From: Actinomycetes bacterium
Lineage (GTDB): Bacteria > Actinomycetota > Actinomycetes > Actinomycetales > Micrococcaceae
Reading direction: 5' to 3'
Assembly (NCBI GenBank): GCA_023426375.1
Contig: JAFAAV010000043.1
Span: 1 to 23,314 of the forward strand
DNA length: 23,314 bases
Positions 1-7,505 of the stretch are shown here, in pieces (positions within the stretch are counted from its first letter, which is position 1; every line of letters begins with the position of its first letter). A model generated the notes under the pieces. The model saw only the letters and a program-made list of their open reading frames with translations. It had not been told where the DNA came from and searched no databases. Both the position numbers and the translations under genes were made by a program.

Positions 1-10
1 CCACACCATA

Positions 11-61
11 CGACGACGCCGGGGGCCTTGCGTTCACACCGAATGGCCCGCGGCGTCGTCG
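11..61 (-). terminator. Hairpin terminator of the Bax-inhibitor-like gene
   Basis: Bases 11-21 pair perfectly with 51-61 (11 bp). An inner five-base stem (23-27 with 45-49) follows a one-base mismatch, leaving a 17-base loop. It lies 30 bases past the stop codon of the leftward gene. No U-tract follows on that strand, as is common for actinobacterial hairpin terminators. It could also stop a rightward transcript from outside the window. Confidence 0.6.
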
Positions 62-90
62 ATAGCTCCTTTGGAGAGCTCAGCGAATGA

Positions 91-894
91 TTACTCGGAC
101 ATACTCCGGATGATCGCGATAACGCGCAGGATCTCCACGTAGGCCCAGATCAGGGTGACGGTCAAGCCGAAAGCGGCGGACCATGCGGCCTTCTCCGGGA
201 TACCGCGGCGGACGCCGTTGGTGATGTTCTCGAAGTCCAGCACAAAGCTGTAGGCGGCCAGCAGGATGGCCAGGGCGCCCACGATCAGGCCCAGCGGGAT
301 GCCGAACAGGGTGACGTCGTAGCGCATGTTGAAGCCACCGAGCAGCGAGGTGCCCAGGTTGATCAGCGCGAACAAGGCGTAGGCCATGATGGCGACCATG
401 AAGATCTTGGTCACGCGCGGCGAGGAACGCAGCACGCCCACCTTGTAGAGGACCAGCACGGACACGAAGACCGCGACGGTACCCATGACGGCCTGGATCA
501 CGATGCCCGGGTACATGGCCTCGAACATGCCGGAGATGCCACCCAGGAAGAGACCCTCGGCCAGGGCGTAAGCAATGATCAGCACCGGGCTGGGCTCGCG
601 CTTGAACGCGTTGACCAGACCCAGGACCAAGCCGATCAGGGCACCGGGCAGGGCGAGGATCGGCATCATCCAGCCGAGCACGCCGGTCACGACGATGCAG
701 ACCAGCAGGATGCCAGTGCGCATCACGACGTCGTCGTAGCTCATGCGCCCGGTCTGGGCAGGGCCAGCTGCCGGGGCGTTGTACATCTGCTCGAGTTGTT
801 CGGGCGAGTAACGCGGATCCTGGTAGGAACCGGGCGCGCCTTGTTGCGCGTTTTTCTTGTTGAAGTCGCGCAGGAGCGGGTTTCCACCGGCCAT
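91..894 (-). CDS. Bax inhibitor-1/YccA family membrane protein
   Basis: A 267-residue integral membrane protein. A hydrophilic N-terminal tail of about 55 residues, rich in Gly, Gln, Pro and Ala, precedes about seven hydrophobic segments, the layout of bacterial BI-1/YccA (UPF0005) proteins. Family members act in the cytoplasmic membrane and have been linked to calcium leak and membrane-protein quality control; the bacterial role is poorly defined and cannot be narrowed here. The ATG at 894 is preceded by AAAGGA seven bases upstream. A TTGACG-like -35 sequence lies near 930 on this strand without a convincing -10. The gene is divergent from the acyl-CoA operon, sharing 223 bases of control region, and ends at a hairpin. 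Family assignment is firm; function is not. Confidence 0.9.
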   Translation of the reverse strand: MAGGNPLLRDFNKKNAQQGAPGSYQDPRYSPEQLEQMYNAPAAGPAQTGRMSYDDVVMRTGILLVCIVVTGVLGWMMPILALPGALIGLVLGLVNAFKREPSPVLIIAYALAEGLFLGGISGMFEAMYPGIVIQAVMGTVAVFVSVLVLYKVGVLRSSPRVTKIFMVAIMAYALFALINLGTSLLGGFNMRYDVTLFGIPLGLIVGALAILLAAYSFVLDFENITNGVRRGIPEKAAWSAAFGLTVTLIWAYVEILRVIAIIRSMSE

Positions 895-941
895 GTGTGC
901 GTCCTTTCATGACGTATACGGGCTGTCCGTCAAGGGTAGCA

Positions 942-953
942 GTGACGCGTCAC
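942..953. promoter_or_regulatory. Perfect 12-bp palindrome between divergent genes
   Basis: GTGACGCGTCAC is a perfect palindrome about 48 bases upstream of the BI-1-like start and 165 bases upstream of the SDR start. Its position in the divergent control region suits an operator. No regulator family can be assigned from this alone. Confidence 0.3.
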
Positions 954-1045
954 CCGGAGCTGGGAGTTTGTGTACAGCGAACAGTGAATTCCCGTGCCCG
1001 TTCGCGAGTCCGCGCGACTCGGTCCGAGCGCGTTATGTGGATCAT

Positions 1046-1069
1046 CAACAGTGTGATCTGGACAACAGT
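1046..1069 (+). promoter_or_regulatory. CAACAGT direct repeat in the acyl-CoA operon leader
   Basis: CAACAGT occurs at 1046-1052 and again at 1063-1069, start points 17 bases apart, in an AT-richer patch about 50-70 bases before the SDR start. An imperfect GATCA...TGATC inverted repeat overlaps the first copy (about 1040-1058). This is a plausible promoter or operator zone, but no clean -35/-10 pair was found. Confidence 0.3.
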
Positions 1070-1117
1070 TAAATAGTTGGGCATCCTACTAAAGCACCCC
1101 ATCGAGAGGAAAACTTC

Positions 1118-1876
1118 ATGGATGTCTCCAACACTTCTGCCCTGGTGACCGGAGCGGCGTCGGGTCTGGGCGCGGCAACTGCCGCGGCGCTGGCGGATCG
1201 CGGCGTACGCGTGATCGGCGTGGACCTCCCCGCCGGTATCGAGAAGGCCCCGAAGGTCGCGGGCGTGACCTATCACACCGCTGACGTCACACAGCCCGAC
1301 GACGTGCGCGCCGCCGTCGCCGCGGCCGCAGAAGTCGGTCCCTTGCGCACCGTGGTGAACTGCGCGGGCATCGCACCCTCGGCCCGCATCCTGGGTAAGA
1401 AAGGACCGCACGACCTGGGGCTGTTCGAGACCGTGATCCGGGTGAATCTGCTCGGCACGTTCAACGTTTTGACCCTGGCCGCCGAGGCCATGGCGGCCAC
1501 CGACCCCGTGGACGAGGACGGTCAGCGGGGGTTGATCGTCAACACGGCATCCGTGGCGGCGTTCGAGGGACAAGTGGGCCAGGCGGCGTACGCGGCGTCC
1601 AAGGGCGGCGTGCACAGCCTGACCATCACTGCCGCTCGTGACCTGGCGAGCCTGGGTATCCGTGTGAACACCGTGGCCCCCGGCATTGTGGAGACACCCA
1701 TGCTGGCCACGGTGAGTGAGGAGTACCGCGCAGGTTTGGCCGCCGGTGTGCCCTTCCCCCACCGCTTGGGTCGGCCATCGGAGTACGCGCAGATCGTGAC
1801 CACGTTCGTGGACAACGACTACCTCAACGGCACCACGCTGCGCATGGACGGCGCCCTGCGCATGGCCCCGCGCTGA
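1118..1876 (+). CDS. SDR 3-hydroxyacyl-CoA dehydrogenase type 2-like
   Basis: A 252-residue classical short-chain dehydrogenase. Visible are the cofactor motif TGAASGLG (residues 11-18), NCAG (81-84, the NNAG position) and the catalytic Ser145, Tyr158 and Lys162 in YAASK. An Asp at the end of the second beta strand (VIGVDLP) favours NAD over NADP. Overall it resembles HSD17B10/type 2 3-hydroxyacyl-CoA dehydrogenases, which oxidise 3-hydroxyacyl-CoA to 3-ketoacyl-CoA in the cytosol. As first gene of an operon with thiolase, ligase, dehydrogenase and crotonase, that role fits well, and it would replace the FadB-type dehydrogenase. The ATG at 1118 follows AGAGGAAA with good spacing. Substrate chain length or branching cannot be read. 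Other SDR activities remain possible. Confidence 0.85.
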   Translation: MDVSNTSALVTGAASGLGAATAAALADRGVRVIGVDLPAGIEKAPKVAGVTYHTADVTQPDDVRAAVAAAAEVGPLRTVVNCAGIAPSARILGKKGPHDLGLFETVIRVNLLGTFNVLTLAAEAMAATDPVDEDGQRGLIVNTASVAAFEGQVGQAAYAASKGGVHSLTITAARDLASLGIRVNTVAPGIVETPMLATVSEEYRAGLAAGVPFPHRLGRPSEYAQIVTTFVDNDYLNGTTLRMDGALRMAPR

Positions 1877-1927
1877 TCCGACGCTTTCCTTCTCACCACG
1901 CTCGACTGACCGTTCGGAGATCCATTC

Positions 1928-3076
1928 ATGACTGAGGCCTACATCGTCGATGCTGTCCGCACCCCCGTGGGGCGCCGGGGTAAGGGGCTCGCGGAGGTTC
2001 ACCCCCTCGACCTCGCAGCTGCACCCCTGGGTGAGCTGGTGAACCGGCAGGGGATCGATTCCCAGGACTACGACGAGGTGATCCTGGGGTGCATTGATCA
2101 ACTGGGCCCGCAGTCCATGGACATTGCGCGCAATGCTTGGCTTGCGGCCGGGCTGTCCCAAGCGGTTCCGGGCAGCACCATCGAGCGGCAGTGCGGTTCT
2201 GGTCAGCAGGCCATCAGCTACGCGGCGCAGGCCGTGATGAGCGGAACGAGTGACCTGGTAGTCGCCGGTGGCGTGCAGTCCATGTCCAGCATTCCGCTCA
2301 CGTACTCCAACGTGGCCGCCGAGAAGTTCGGTTTCCCGGATCCGTTCACCGGTTCCACCGGGTGGTACGAGCGCTACGGCGATCAGGAAATCTCCCAGTT
2401 CCGGGGTGCGGAACTGATGGCGCATCGCTGGGGTTTCACCCGCCATGAGTTGGAGGCGTTCGCTGTGGAATCCCACGAGCGTGCACTGGCCGCCCAGCGT
2501 GAGGGCCGCTTCGATCGCGAAATCCTGCCGCTGGCCGGGCTGTCTGCGGACGAGGGTCCGCGCGAACCCGATCTCGACAAGCTCCGGTCGCTGAACCCCA
2601 TCGTGGAGGGTGGCCTGCACACCGCCGGCAGCGCGTCCCAGATGTCCGACGGCGCTGCGGCGCTGCTGATCGCCTCTGAACGCGCCGTTGAGAGATACGG
2701 GCTCGCACCGCGAGCGCGGATCCACCATGTTTCGGCCCGCGGTGATGATCCGGTCATGATGCTGTCCGCCCCGATTGCCGCGACGCGTCACGCTCTGGAG
2801 CGCACGGGCATGAGCTTGGACGACATGGACCTGGTCGAAATCAACGAAGCCTTCGCGGCGGTGGTTCTCGCGTGGCAGCGCGAAACCGGTGCGGACATGG
2901 CCAAGGTCAATGTGAACGGCGGTGCGATCGCTCTGGGGCATCCCATCGGTGCGACCGGTGCCCGGCTCATGACCTCGCTGCTGCACGAACTCGAACGCAG
3001 GGAAGCCCGCTGGGGGCTGCAGACCATGTGCGAGGGCGGCGGCCAGGCCAACGTGACCATCATCGAACGGCTCTGA
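1928..3076 (+). CDS. Acetyl-CoA acetyltransferase (thiolase), FadA5-like
   Basis: A 382-residue thiolase. The acylated cysteine is Cys89 in RQCGSGQQA, His338 sits in GHPIGATG, the second catalytic cysteine is Cys368 in CEGGG, and NEAFA is intact. It would cleave 3-ketoacyl-CoA with CoA to give acetyl-CoA and a shortened acyl-CoA. From memory, the QCGSGQQA and HTAG...SDGAAA segments resemble actinobacterial FadA5-type thiolases, which act on bulky or steroid-derived substrates, more than FadA of classical fatty-acid oxidation. That is suggestive only. It lies 51 bases after the SDR, with CGGAG about nine bases before the ATG, and 49 bases before the ligase, consistent with one transcript. Confidence 0.9.
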   Translation: MTEAYIVDAVRTPVGRRGKGLAEVHPLDLAAAPLGELVNRQGIDSQDYDEVILGCIDQLGPQSMDIARNAWLAAGLSQAVPGSTIERQCGSGQQAISYAAQAVMSGTSDLVVAGGVQSMSSIPLTYSNVAAEKFGFPDPFTGSTGWYERYGDQEISQFRGAELMAHRWGFTRHELEAFAVESHERALAAQREGRFDREILPLAGLSADEGPREPDLDKLRSLNPIVEGGLHTAGSASQMSDGAAALLIASERAVERYGLAPRARIHHVSARGDDPVMMLSAPIAATRHALERTGMSLDDMDLVEINEAFAAVVLAWQRETGADMAKVNVNGGAIALGHPIGATGARLMTSLLHELERREARWGLQTMCEGGGQANVTIIERL

Positions 3077-3125
3077 GCGGACTCTCTCCACCGGCAACGC
3101 TCCCTTACAGAAGGACACGACCACC

Positions 3126-4847
3126 ATGAACGCAGCACCTGACAGCCACGAGACCGAGTCCGCGGTAGCCACGGCACAGTCCAACACGGTCGGTGCTCTG
3201 CTCCGGCGCACCGTGACCCGCAACGGCCCCGCCACCGCGCTCCTGTTCGAGGACCGGCGTTGGACCTACACCGAGCTGGGCGAAGCCGTGCATCGCGTGG
3301 CACGTCGCTTACTGGACGCAGGGCTGCCCTCCGGTGCCAGGGTCGCGGCCTACGGCGCCAACTCGGACGCCTACCTACTGCTGTACCTGGCCTGTGCCGA
3401 GGCCGGTTTGGTGCACGTTCCGGTAAACTTCGCCCTCAAGGGTGACGAGCTGGCCTACATCCTGGAAGACTCGGGCGCGAGCCTGCTGGTGGCCGACAAT
3501 GCGCTGCTCCCGATGGTCAATGACGTGCGCGGCTCCGGACGCGCTACAGACGTTGGCCAGGTGTGGTCGATGTTCCCCGATGCAGAGCCAGACCCCGATA
3601 CCCGGCCCGAGGAGGTCTCGCTGCTGGAAACGGCGCTGGACCGGGCGGCGTCGTCGGAACCCCTGGACGTGCCCGTGGACGAAAGTGACCTGCTGCAGCT
3701 GCTGTACACCTCGGGCACCACGTCCGCACCCAAGGGTGCGATGATGACGCACGCCGCCCTGATCGCCGAGTACGTCTCCTCGATCATCGCCCTGGATTTC
3801 ACCGCCGAGGACCGCCCGCTGATCGCTATGCCGCTCTACCATTCGGCGGCGATGCACGTGTTCCTGGTCCCCTACCTCACGCTGGGTGCCACCGCGCGCG
3901 TGATTGCCAAGCCCGACGTCGCTCAGATCCTCGAGCTCGTGGAGAAAGAACACATCGGGTCGCTGTTCCTGGCGCCCACTGTGTGGGTCCCGCTGGCCAA
4001 TTCGCCCGAACTGGACACCCGCGATCTGTCTTCGCTGACCAAGGCCCAGTACGGGGCGTCCATCATGCCGGTGACCGTGCTGCAACGGTTGCGCTCGCGG
4101 TATCCGAAGATCGGGTTCTACAACTGTTTCGGTCAGTCCGAGCTGGGCCCGTTGTGCACCGTGCTGCGCCCGGAGGAACATGATGCGCGGCCTGCCTCGT
4201 GCGGGCGGCCCGTGTTCTATGTGGAGGCCCGCGTGGTCACCTCCGAGGGTTCGCTGGCCGCGCCCGGTGAACCTGGCGAGATCCAGTACCGCTCCCCGCA
4301 GCTACTGACGGGGTACTGGAACAAGCCCGAGGCCACCGAGCAAGCGTTCGTGGACGGCTGGTTCCGCTCCGGCGATCAGGTCACCCAAGATGCCCAGGGG
4401 TTCATTCAGGTGGTGGACCGCATCAAGGACGTCATCAACACCGGCGGTGTACTCGTGGCGCCGCGCGAGGTCGAGGACTGCATTTACGAGCTGGATGAGG
4501 TCGCCGAAGTCGCCGTGGTCGGCTTGCCCGACGAGCGCTGGATCGAGGCCATCACCGCGGTGATCGTCCTCAAAGAGGGCACCACGCTGACTCCGGAAAC
4601 CGTGCGGGCGCACGTGAAGTCACGGATCGCCGACTACAAGGTGCCCAAGCGGGTGGACTTCGTGGCGGAGCTGCCGCGCAACCAGTCCGGCAAGCTGCTC
4701 AAACGGGAGCTGCGGGCGGAGCGTTCTCGGGATGCGGGCGGGGCCCCGTCCGGACAGGGTGCCGCGGGCACGGAGGGTGGCGGAGCGGCGTCGTCACCGC
4801 CTGCTACGGGCGCGGCCGGAACTGCAACTGCGAAGGATCGCGCATGA
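3126..4847 (+). CDS. AMP-forming acyl-CoA synthetase (ANL superfamily)
   Basis: A 573-residue adenylate-forming ligase that would activate a carboxylic acid to its CoA thioester using ATP, the entry step of the operon's pathway. The P-loop YTSGTTSAPKG spans residues 194-204. Later motifs include YNCFGQSE, WFRSGD, DRIKDVINTGG (hinge and ATP-ribose region) and the catalytic C-terminal Lys523 in NQSGK. Residues from about 535 to the end form a low-complexity tail of Gly, Ala, Ser, Thr and Pro absent from most relatives. The start is well placed: AGAAGGA lies before the ATG. The stop overlaps the next gene's ATG by four bases (ATGA), implying translational coupling to the dehydrogenase. The substrate acid cannot be deduced. 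Confidence 0.9.
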   Translation: MNAAPDSHETESAVATAQSNTVGALLRRTVTRNGPATALLFEDRRWTYTELGEAVHRVARRLLDAGLPSGARVAAYGANSDAYLLLYLACAEAGLVHVPVNFALKGDELAYILEDSGASLLVADNALLPMVNDVRGSGRATDVGQVWSMFPDAEPDPDTRPEEVSLLETALDRAASSEPLDVPVDESDLLQLLYTSGTTSAPKGAMMTHAALIAEYVSSIIALDFTAEDRPLIAMPLYHSAAMHVFLVPYLTLGATARVIAKPDVAQILELVEKEHIGSLFLAPTVWVPLANSPELDTRDLSSLTKAQYGASIMPVTVLQRLRSRYPKIGFYNCFGQSELGPLCTVLRPEEHDARPASCGRPVFYVEARVVTSEGSLAAPGEPGEIQYRSPQLLTGYWNKPEATEQAFVDGWFRSGDQVTQDAQGFIQVVDRIKDVINTGGVLVAPREVEDCIYELDEVAEVAVVGLPDERWIEAITAVIVLKEGTTLTPETVRAHVKSRIADYKVPKRVDFVAELPRNQSGKLLKRELRAERSRDAGGAPSGQGAAGTEGGGAASSPPATGAAGTATAKDRA

Positions 4848-6043
4848 GCGCGGGACCCTCGCAGCAGTACGAGCTGGCCGTCGCGCTGGGCACCGACTAT
4901 TTATCGATTCTGGAGGGGATCGACGCGGACGACCGTGCGCACTGGAACCGTGCCCGAGAATACGGTGCGGAGATCCTGCCCCTGATCAACGAGTACTGGG
5001 ACCGCGGTGAGTACCCCACGGAACTGGTGCGACGGGCGGGTGGACTGGATCTGCTGACCGACGGTCTGGAGGTCCCAGGGCACCATCCAATGTCACCCAT
5101 GGCGGCCGGACTGGTCACCATGGAAATCTCTCACGCGGACGGGTCCTTGGCCGCTGCCGCCGCGGTGCAGGGCGGACTGGTGCTGCGCAGCCTGGTGCTG
5201 TTCGCCAGCGAGGAGCAGAAGGAGCGGTACCTCGAGCCCGTGGCCAGCGGTGAGCTGTTGGGTGGTTTCGCGTTGACGGAACCCAATCACGGTTCGGATT
5301 CGGTGTCCTTGGAAACTTCGGCGCGGCGGGAGGGGGCCGGGTGGATCCTGAACGGTCACAAGAAGTGGATCGGCAATGGCGCCGCCGGCGGGATCACGAT
5401 TGTCTGGGCACGCGACGAGGCGGACGGTCAAGTGAAGGGCTTCATCGTGGAACAATCCACGCCCGGGTACTCAGCCGAGGTGATCCAAGGGAAGGGCGCG
5501 TTGCGGGCTATCCACCAGGCGGAAATCACCCTGGACAACGTGCGCGTACCCACCGATGCGCAGCTACCCAACGTGAGCTCGTTCAAGGACGTCTCCCGAG
5601 CCCTCGTGGAAACGCGCGTGAACGTGGGCTGGTCCGCGCTGGGCCATGCGACGTCCATGTTCGAGGCGGCGCTGTCTTACGCGAAGCAACGCACGCAGTT
5701 CGGCAAACCGCTGGCCGGTCATCAAATGGTGCAGGAGCGCCTGGCCCAGATGCTCGCGGAGCTGACCAACATGCAGTTGCAGTGCGTAGCCGTCACAAAA
5801 CTGCAGGTCGCGGGAACCATGCGGCCGGCGCAGGCGTCCATGCTCAAGTACCACAACACGCGCGCGGCCCGCCGGATCGCCTCTGTGGCCCGAGACATGC
5901 TGGGCGGCAACGGAATCCTGCTGGAAAACCATGTCATCCGACACATGACCGATGTAGAGGCTCTGCACACTTATGAGGGCACCGAATCGGTCCAGGCCCT
6001 GATCCTGGGCCGTGACCTCACCGGCGTCAGCGCCTTCGCATGA
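4844..6043 (+). CDS. Acyl-CoA dehydrogenase, glutaryl-CoA dehydrogenase-like
   Basis: A 399-residue FAD enzyme that would introduce the 2,3-double bond into an acyl-CoA. TEPNHGSD (flavin and substrate contacts), RTQFGKPL, ARDMLGGNGI and the catalytic base Glu378 in TYEGTES are present. The C-terminal half matches the human glutaryl-CoA dehydrogenase pattern closely (GGNGI...HVIRH...EA..TYEGT...ALILGR..TG..AF). When I align the active-site helix from memory, the Arg (Arg94 in human) and Ser that hold the free carboxylate of glutaryl-CoA fall on alanines of an LAAAAAVQGG stretch. A dicarboxylyl-CoA is therefore unlikely to be the substrate. Translation probably couples to the ligase. An electron-transfer flavoprotein partner is expected elsewhere in the genome. 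Confidence 0.88.
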   Translation: MSAGPSQQYELAVALGTDYLSILEGIDADDRAHWNRAREYGAEILPLINEYWDRGEYPTELVRRAGGLDLLTDGLEVPGHHPMSPMAAGLVTMEISHADGSLAAAAAVQGGLVLRSLVLFASEEQKERYLEPVASGELLGGFALTEPNHGSDSVSLETSARREGAGWILNGHKKWIGNGAAGGITIVWARDEADGQVKGFIVEQSTPGYSAEVIQGKGALRAIHQAEITLDNVRVPTDAQLPNVSSFKDVSRALVETRVNVGWSALGHATSMFEAALSYAKQRTQFGKPLAGHQMVQERLAQMLAELTNMQLQCVAVTKLQVAGTMRPAQASMLKYHNTRAARRIASVARDMLGGNGILLENHVIRHMTDVEALHTYEGTESVQALILGRDLTGVSAFA

Positions 6044-6071
6044 CCACCTCACCACAACCGACAGGAGCACC

Positions 6072-6860
6072 GTGACCTCGAGCGATACCCCCTCAGCCGT
6101 CCGCATCGAACGCCGCCCGGGCGTGGTTCGGCTCATCATGAACCGTCCCGCGGACGGGAATGCCTTCACCCTCGACATGGCACGTGAGGCGCTTGCCGCC
6201 TTACACGACGCCGAGTCCGATCCGGACACCCACGTGCTCACCCTCACGGGCGAGGGCCGCTTCTTCTGTGCGGGCGGTGACGTCGCGAGCATGGCCTCTT
6301 ACGAGCCCGCGAATCGTCCCGCTTTCCTACGCGACCTCGCCGACGCCGCCCACGACGTCGCGCTGGCCATGATGCGTTCACGTCTGTTGATCATTGCGGG
6401 CGTCAACGGCACAGCGGCCGGGGCGGGGTTCGGATTGGTGCTGAACTCTGACTGGGTACTGGCCTCCGACCAGTCGAGCTTGCTGGCGGCATATTCGAGG
6501 ATGGGGCTCTCTCCGGACACCGGAGTCGCTTACCTACTCCCCCGCACCGTGGGTCACCAACGCGCAACCGAACTGGCGTTGAACGGGCGGGTCCTGAACG
6601 GCTCCGAGGCCGTGGACTGGGGTATCGCGAACGAGGTGACGGCAGCGGCGTCGTTCGCGGAGCGACTCGCCGAAGTGGAGGACCGCTTCCTGGCCGGGGC
6701 GGTGCAGACGTACGGGCCCACCAAGAAGTTACTGCGCGCTGCCGCGCTGGCCGGATACGAGGAGCACCTGCGCAACGAGTCCGCGAGCATCGCGGAGCTG
6801 TCCGGGCATCCGGAGACCGTGCAGCGCGTGGATCGGTTCGTGGGGAAGAAGCGCGGTTAG
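6072..6860 (+). CDS. Crotonase-fold enzyme, probably an enoyl-CoA isomerase
   Basis: A 262-residue enoyl-CoA hydratase/isomerase-family protein when started at the GTG at 6072, which has AGGAG four bases upstream. A GTG at 6012 would overlap the preceding gene and lacks such a site. CAGGDV and NGTAAGAGFG form the two halves of the oxyanion hole. The two glutamates that activate water in hydratases (Glu144 and Glu164 of the rat enzyme) correspond here to Gly121 and Ser142. Asp149 in SPDTG matches the Asp of PaaG-type isomerases (PDxGG...LLPR). The likely chemistry is therefore double-bond isomerisation or another crotonase reaction, not simple hydration. It is the last gene of the operon; no hairpin terminator is visible after it. 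Confidence 0.85.
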   Translation: MTSSDTPSAVRIERRPGVVRLIMNRPADGNAFTLDMAREALAALHDAESDPDTHVLTLTGEGRFFCAGGDVASMASYEPANRPAFLRDLADAAHDVALAMMRSRLLIIAGVNGTAAGAGFGLVLNSDWVLASDQSSLLAAYSRMGLSPDTGVAYLLPRTVGHQRATELALNGRVLNGSEAVDWGIANEVTAAASFAERLAEVEDRFLAGAVQTYGPTKKLLRAAALAGYEEHLRNESASIAELSGHPETVQRVDRFVGKKRG

Positions 6861-6896
6861 GCCCTCGCCTCCGGTCTTGCCCTTGACAACCCTTGA

Positions 6897-6912
6897 TAGT
6901 GAGCGTTCACTA
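6897..6912. promoter_or_regulatory. TetR operator O1 (TAGTGA-N4-TCACTA)
   Basis: A perfect 6-4-6 inverted repeat, TAGTGA GCGT TCACTA, extending to 18 bp with flanking A/T. It ends five bases before the tetR start and lies just downstream of a TTGACA -35 hexamer (6883-6888), so binding would block the tetR promoter. The same architecture recurs at 7506-7521. Confidence 0.8.
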
Positions 6913-6917
6913 TAAAT

Positions 6918-7469
6918 GTGTCGGACCAGAAGAAGCGGACTCGCGTACCCATCGAGCAGCGCCGCGAACAGGTTCTTGAAGCTGCTCTCACTGAGTTCAG
7001 CCACAAGGGCCTGCACGGTGGTTCGACCATGGCGATCGCAGCCCAGGTCGGGATTTCTCAACCCAACATCTTCCGCATCTACCCCACCAAGCATCAACTG
7101 TTCGTTGCAGCTCTGGAACGAGTCTTCTCACGGGTCGAAGCAACCATGCTTGCAGCGGGCGAGCGCGACATTCAGCAACCCCTGGCAACCATGTCCGAAG
7201 CCTGGGGGACCTTGATGGAGGACCGGGAGAACATGCTCATGCTCCTTCAGGGCTATTCCGCATCTGAGGATCCTGCCATCCAAGAGCTCATGCGGAACTG
7301 GTCCCAACGCATCTTTGAGCGGATGGAAACGCTCCCGGGAGTCGGCGAGGATCGCGCCCATGATTTCTTCGCCGCTGGGATGTTCTACATGGTCGCCGCA
7401 GCCATGGACCTACCCGCCCGCTCAGAGAGCGACGAGTGGGCCAAACGATTTCTGGATACCGGATCATGA
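6918..7469 (+). CDS. TetR family transcriptional regulator
   Basis: A 183-residue one-component repressor. An N-terminal helix-turn-helix region (about residues 10-55) reads ..RREQVLEAALTEFSHKGLHGGSTMAIAAQVGISQPNIFRIYPTKHQLF in outline, typical of TetR; the helical C-terminal part should bind an unknown ligand. The GTG at 6918 is the only usable start, because an in-frame stop lies at 6900-6902, and no Shine-Dalgarno sequence precedes it; initiation may be leaderless or nearly so. Paired operators before this gene and before the exporter at 7530 point to autorepression and repression of the exporter, released by ligand, perhaps a compound exported by the pump. It sits on the same strand 57 bases after the acyl-CoA operon; control of that operon is not supported, since no copy of the operator was noticed upstream of it. 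Confidence 0.9.
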   Translation: MSDQKKRTRVPIEQRREQVLEAALTEFSHKGLHGGSTMAIAAQVGISQPNIFRIYPTKHQLFVAALERVFSRVEATMLAAGERDIQQPLATMSEAWGTLMEDRENMLMLLQGYSASEDPAIQELMRNWSQRIFERMETLPGVGEDRAHDFFAAGMFYMVAAAMDLPARSESDEWAKRFLDTGS

Positions 7470-7505
7470 ATGACCTGCGAGCGGGTGTCTTTTTTAACCA
7501 TTATG

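Noticed and set aside
950..3235. A 761-residue open frame on the minus strand
   Set aside because: It lies antisense to the SDR, thiolase and ligase genes, which have full motif sets; its translation is rich in Arg, Gly and His with no recognisable domain, as expected from GC-rich shadow frames.
4844..6043. Calling the dehydrogenase glutaryl-CoA dehydrogenase
   Set aside because: Overall similarity is clear, but the carboxylate-binding Arg appears absent, so only the family-level name is supported.
6861..6917. An att-type direct repeat of the tRNA end at the left edge of the accessory block
   Set aside because: I looked for sequence like the tRNA 3' half and found none; the region holds only the tetR promoter and operator.
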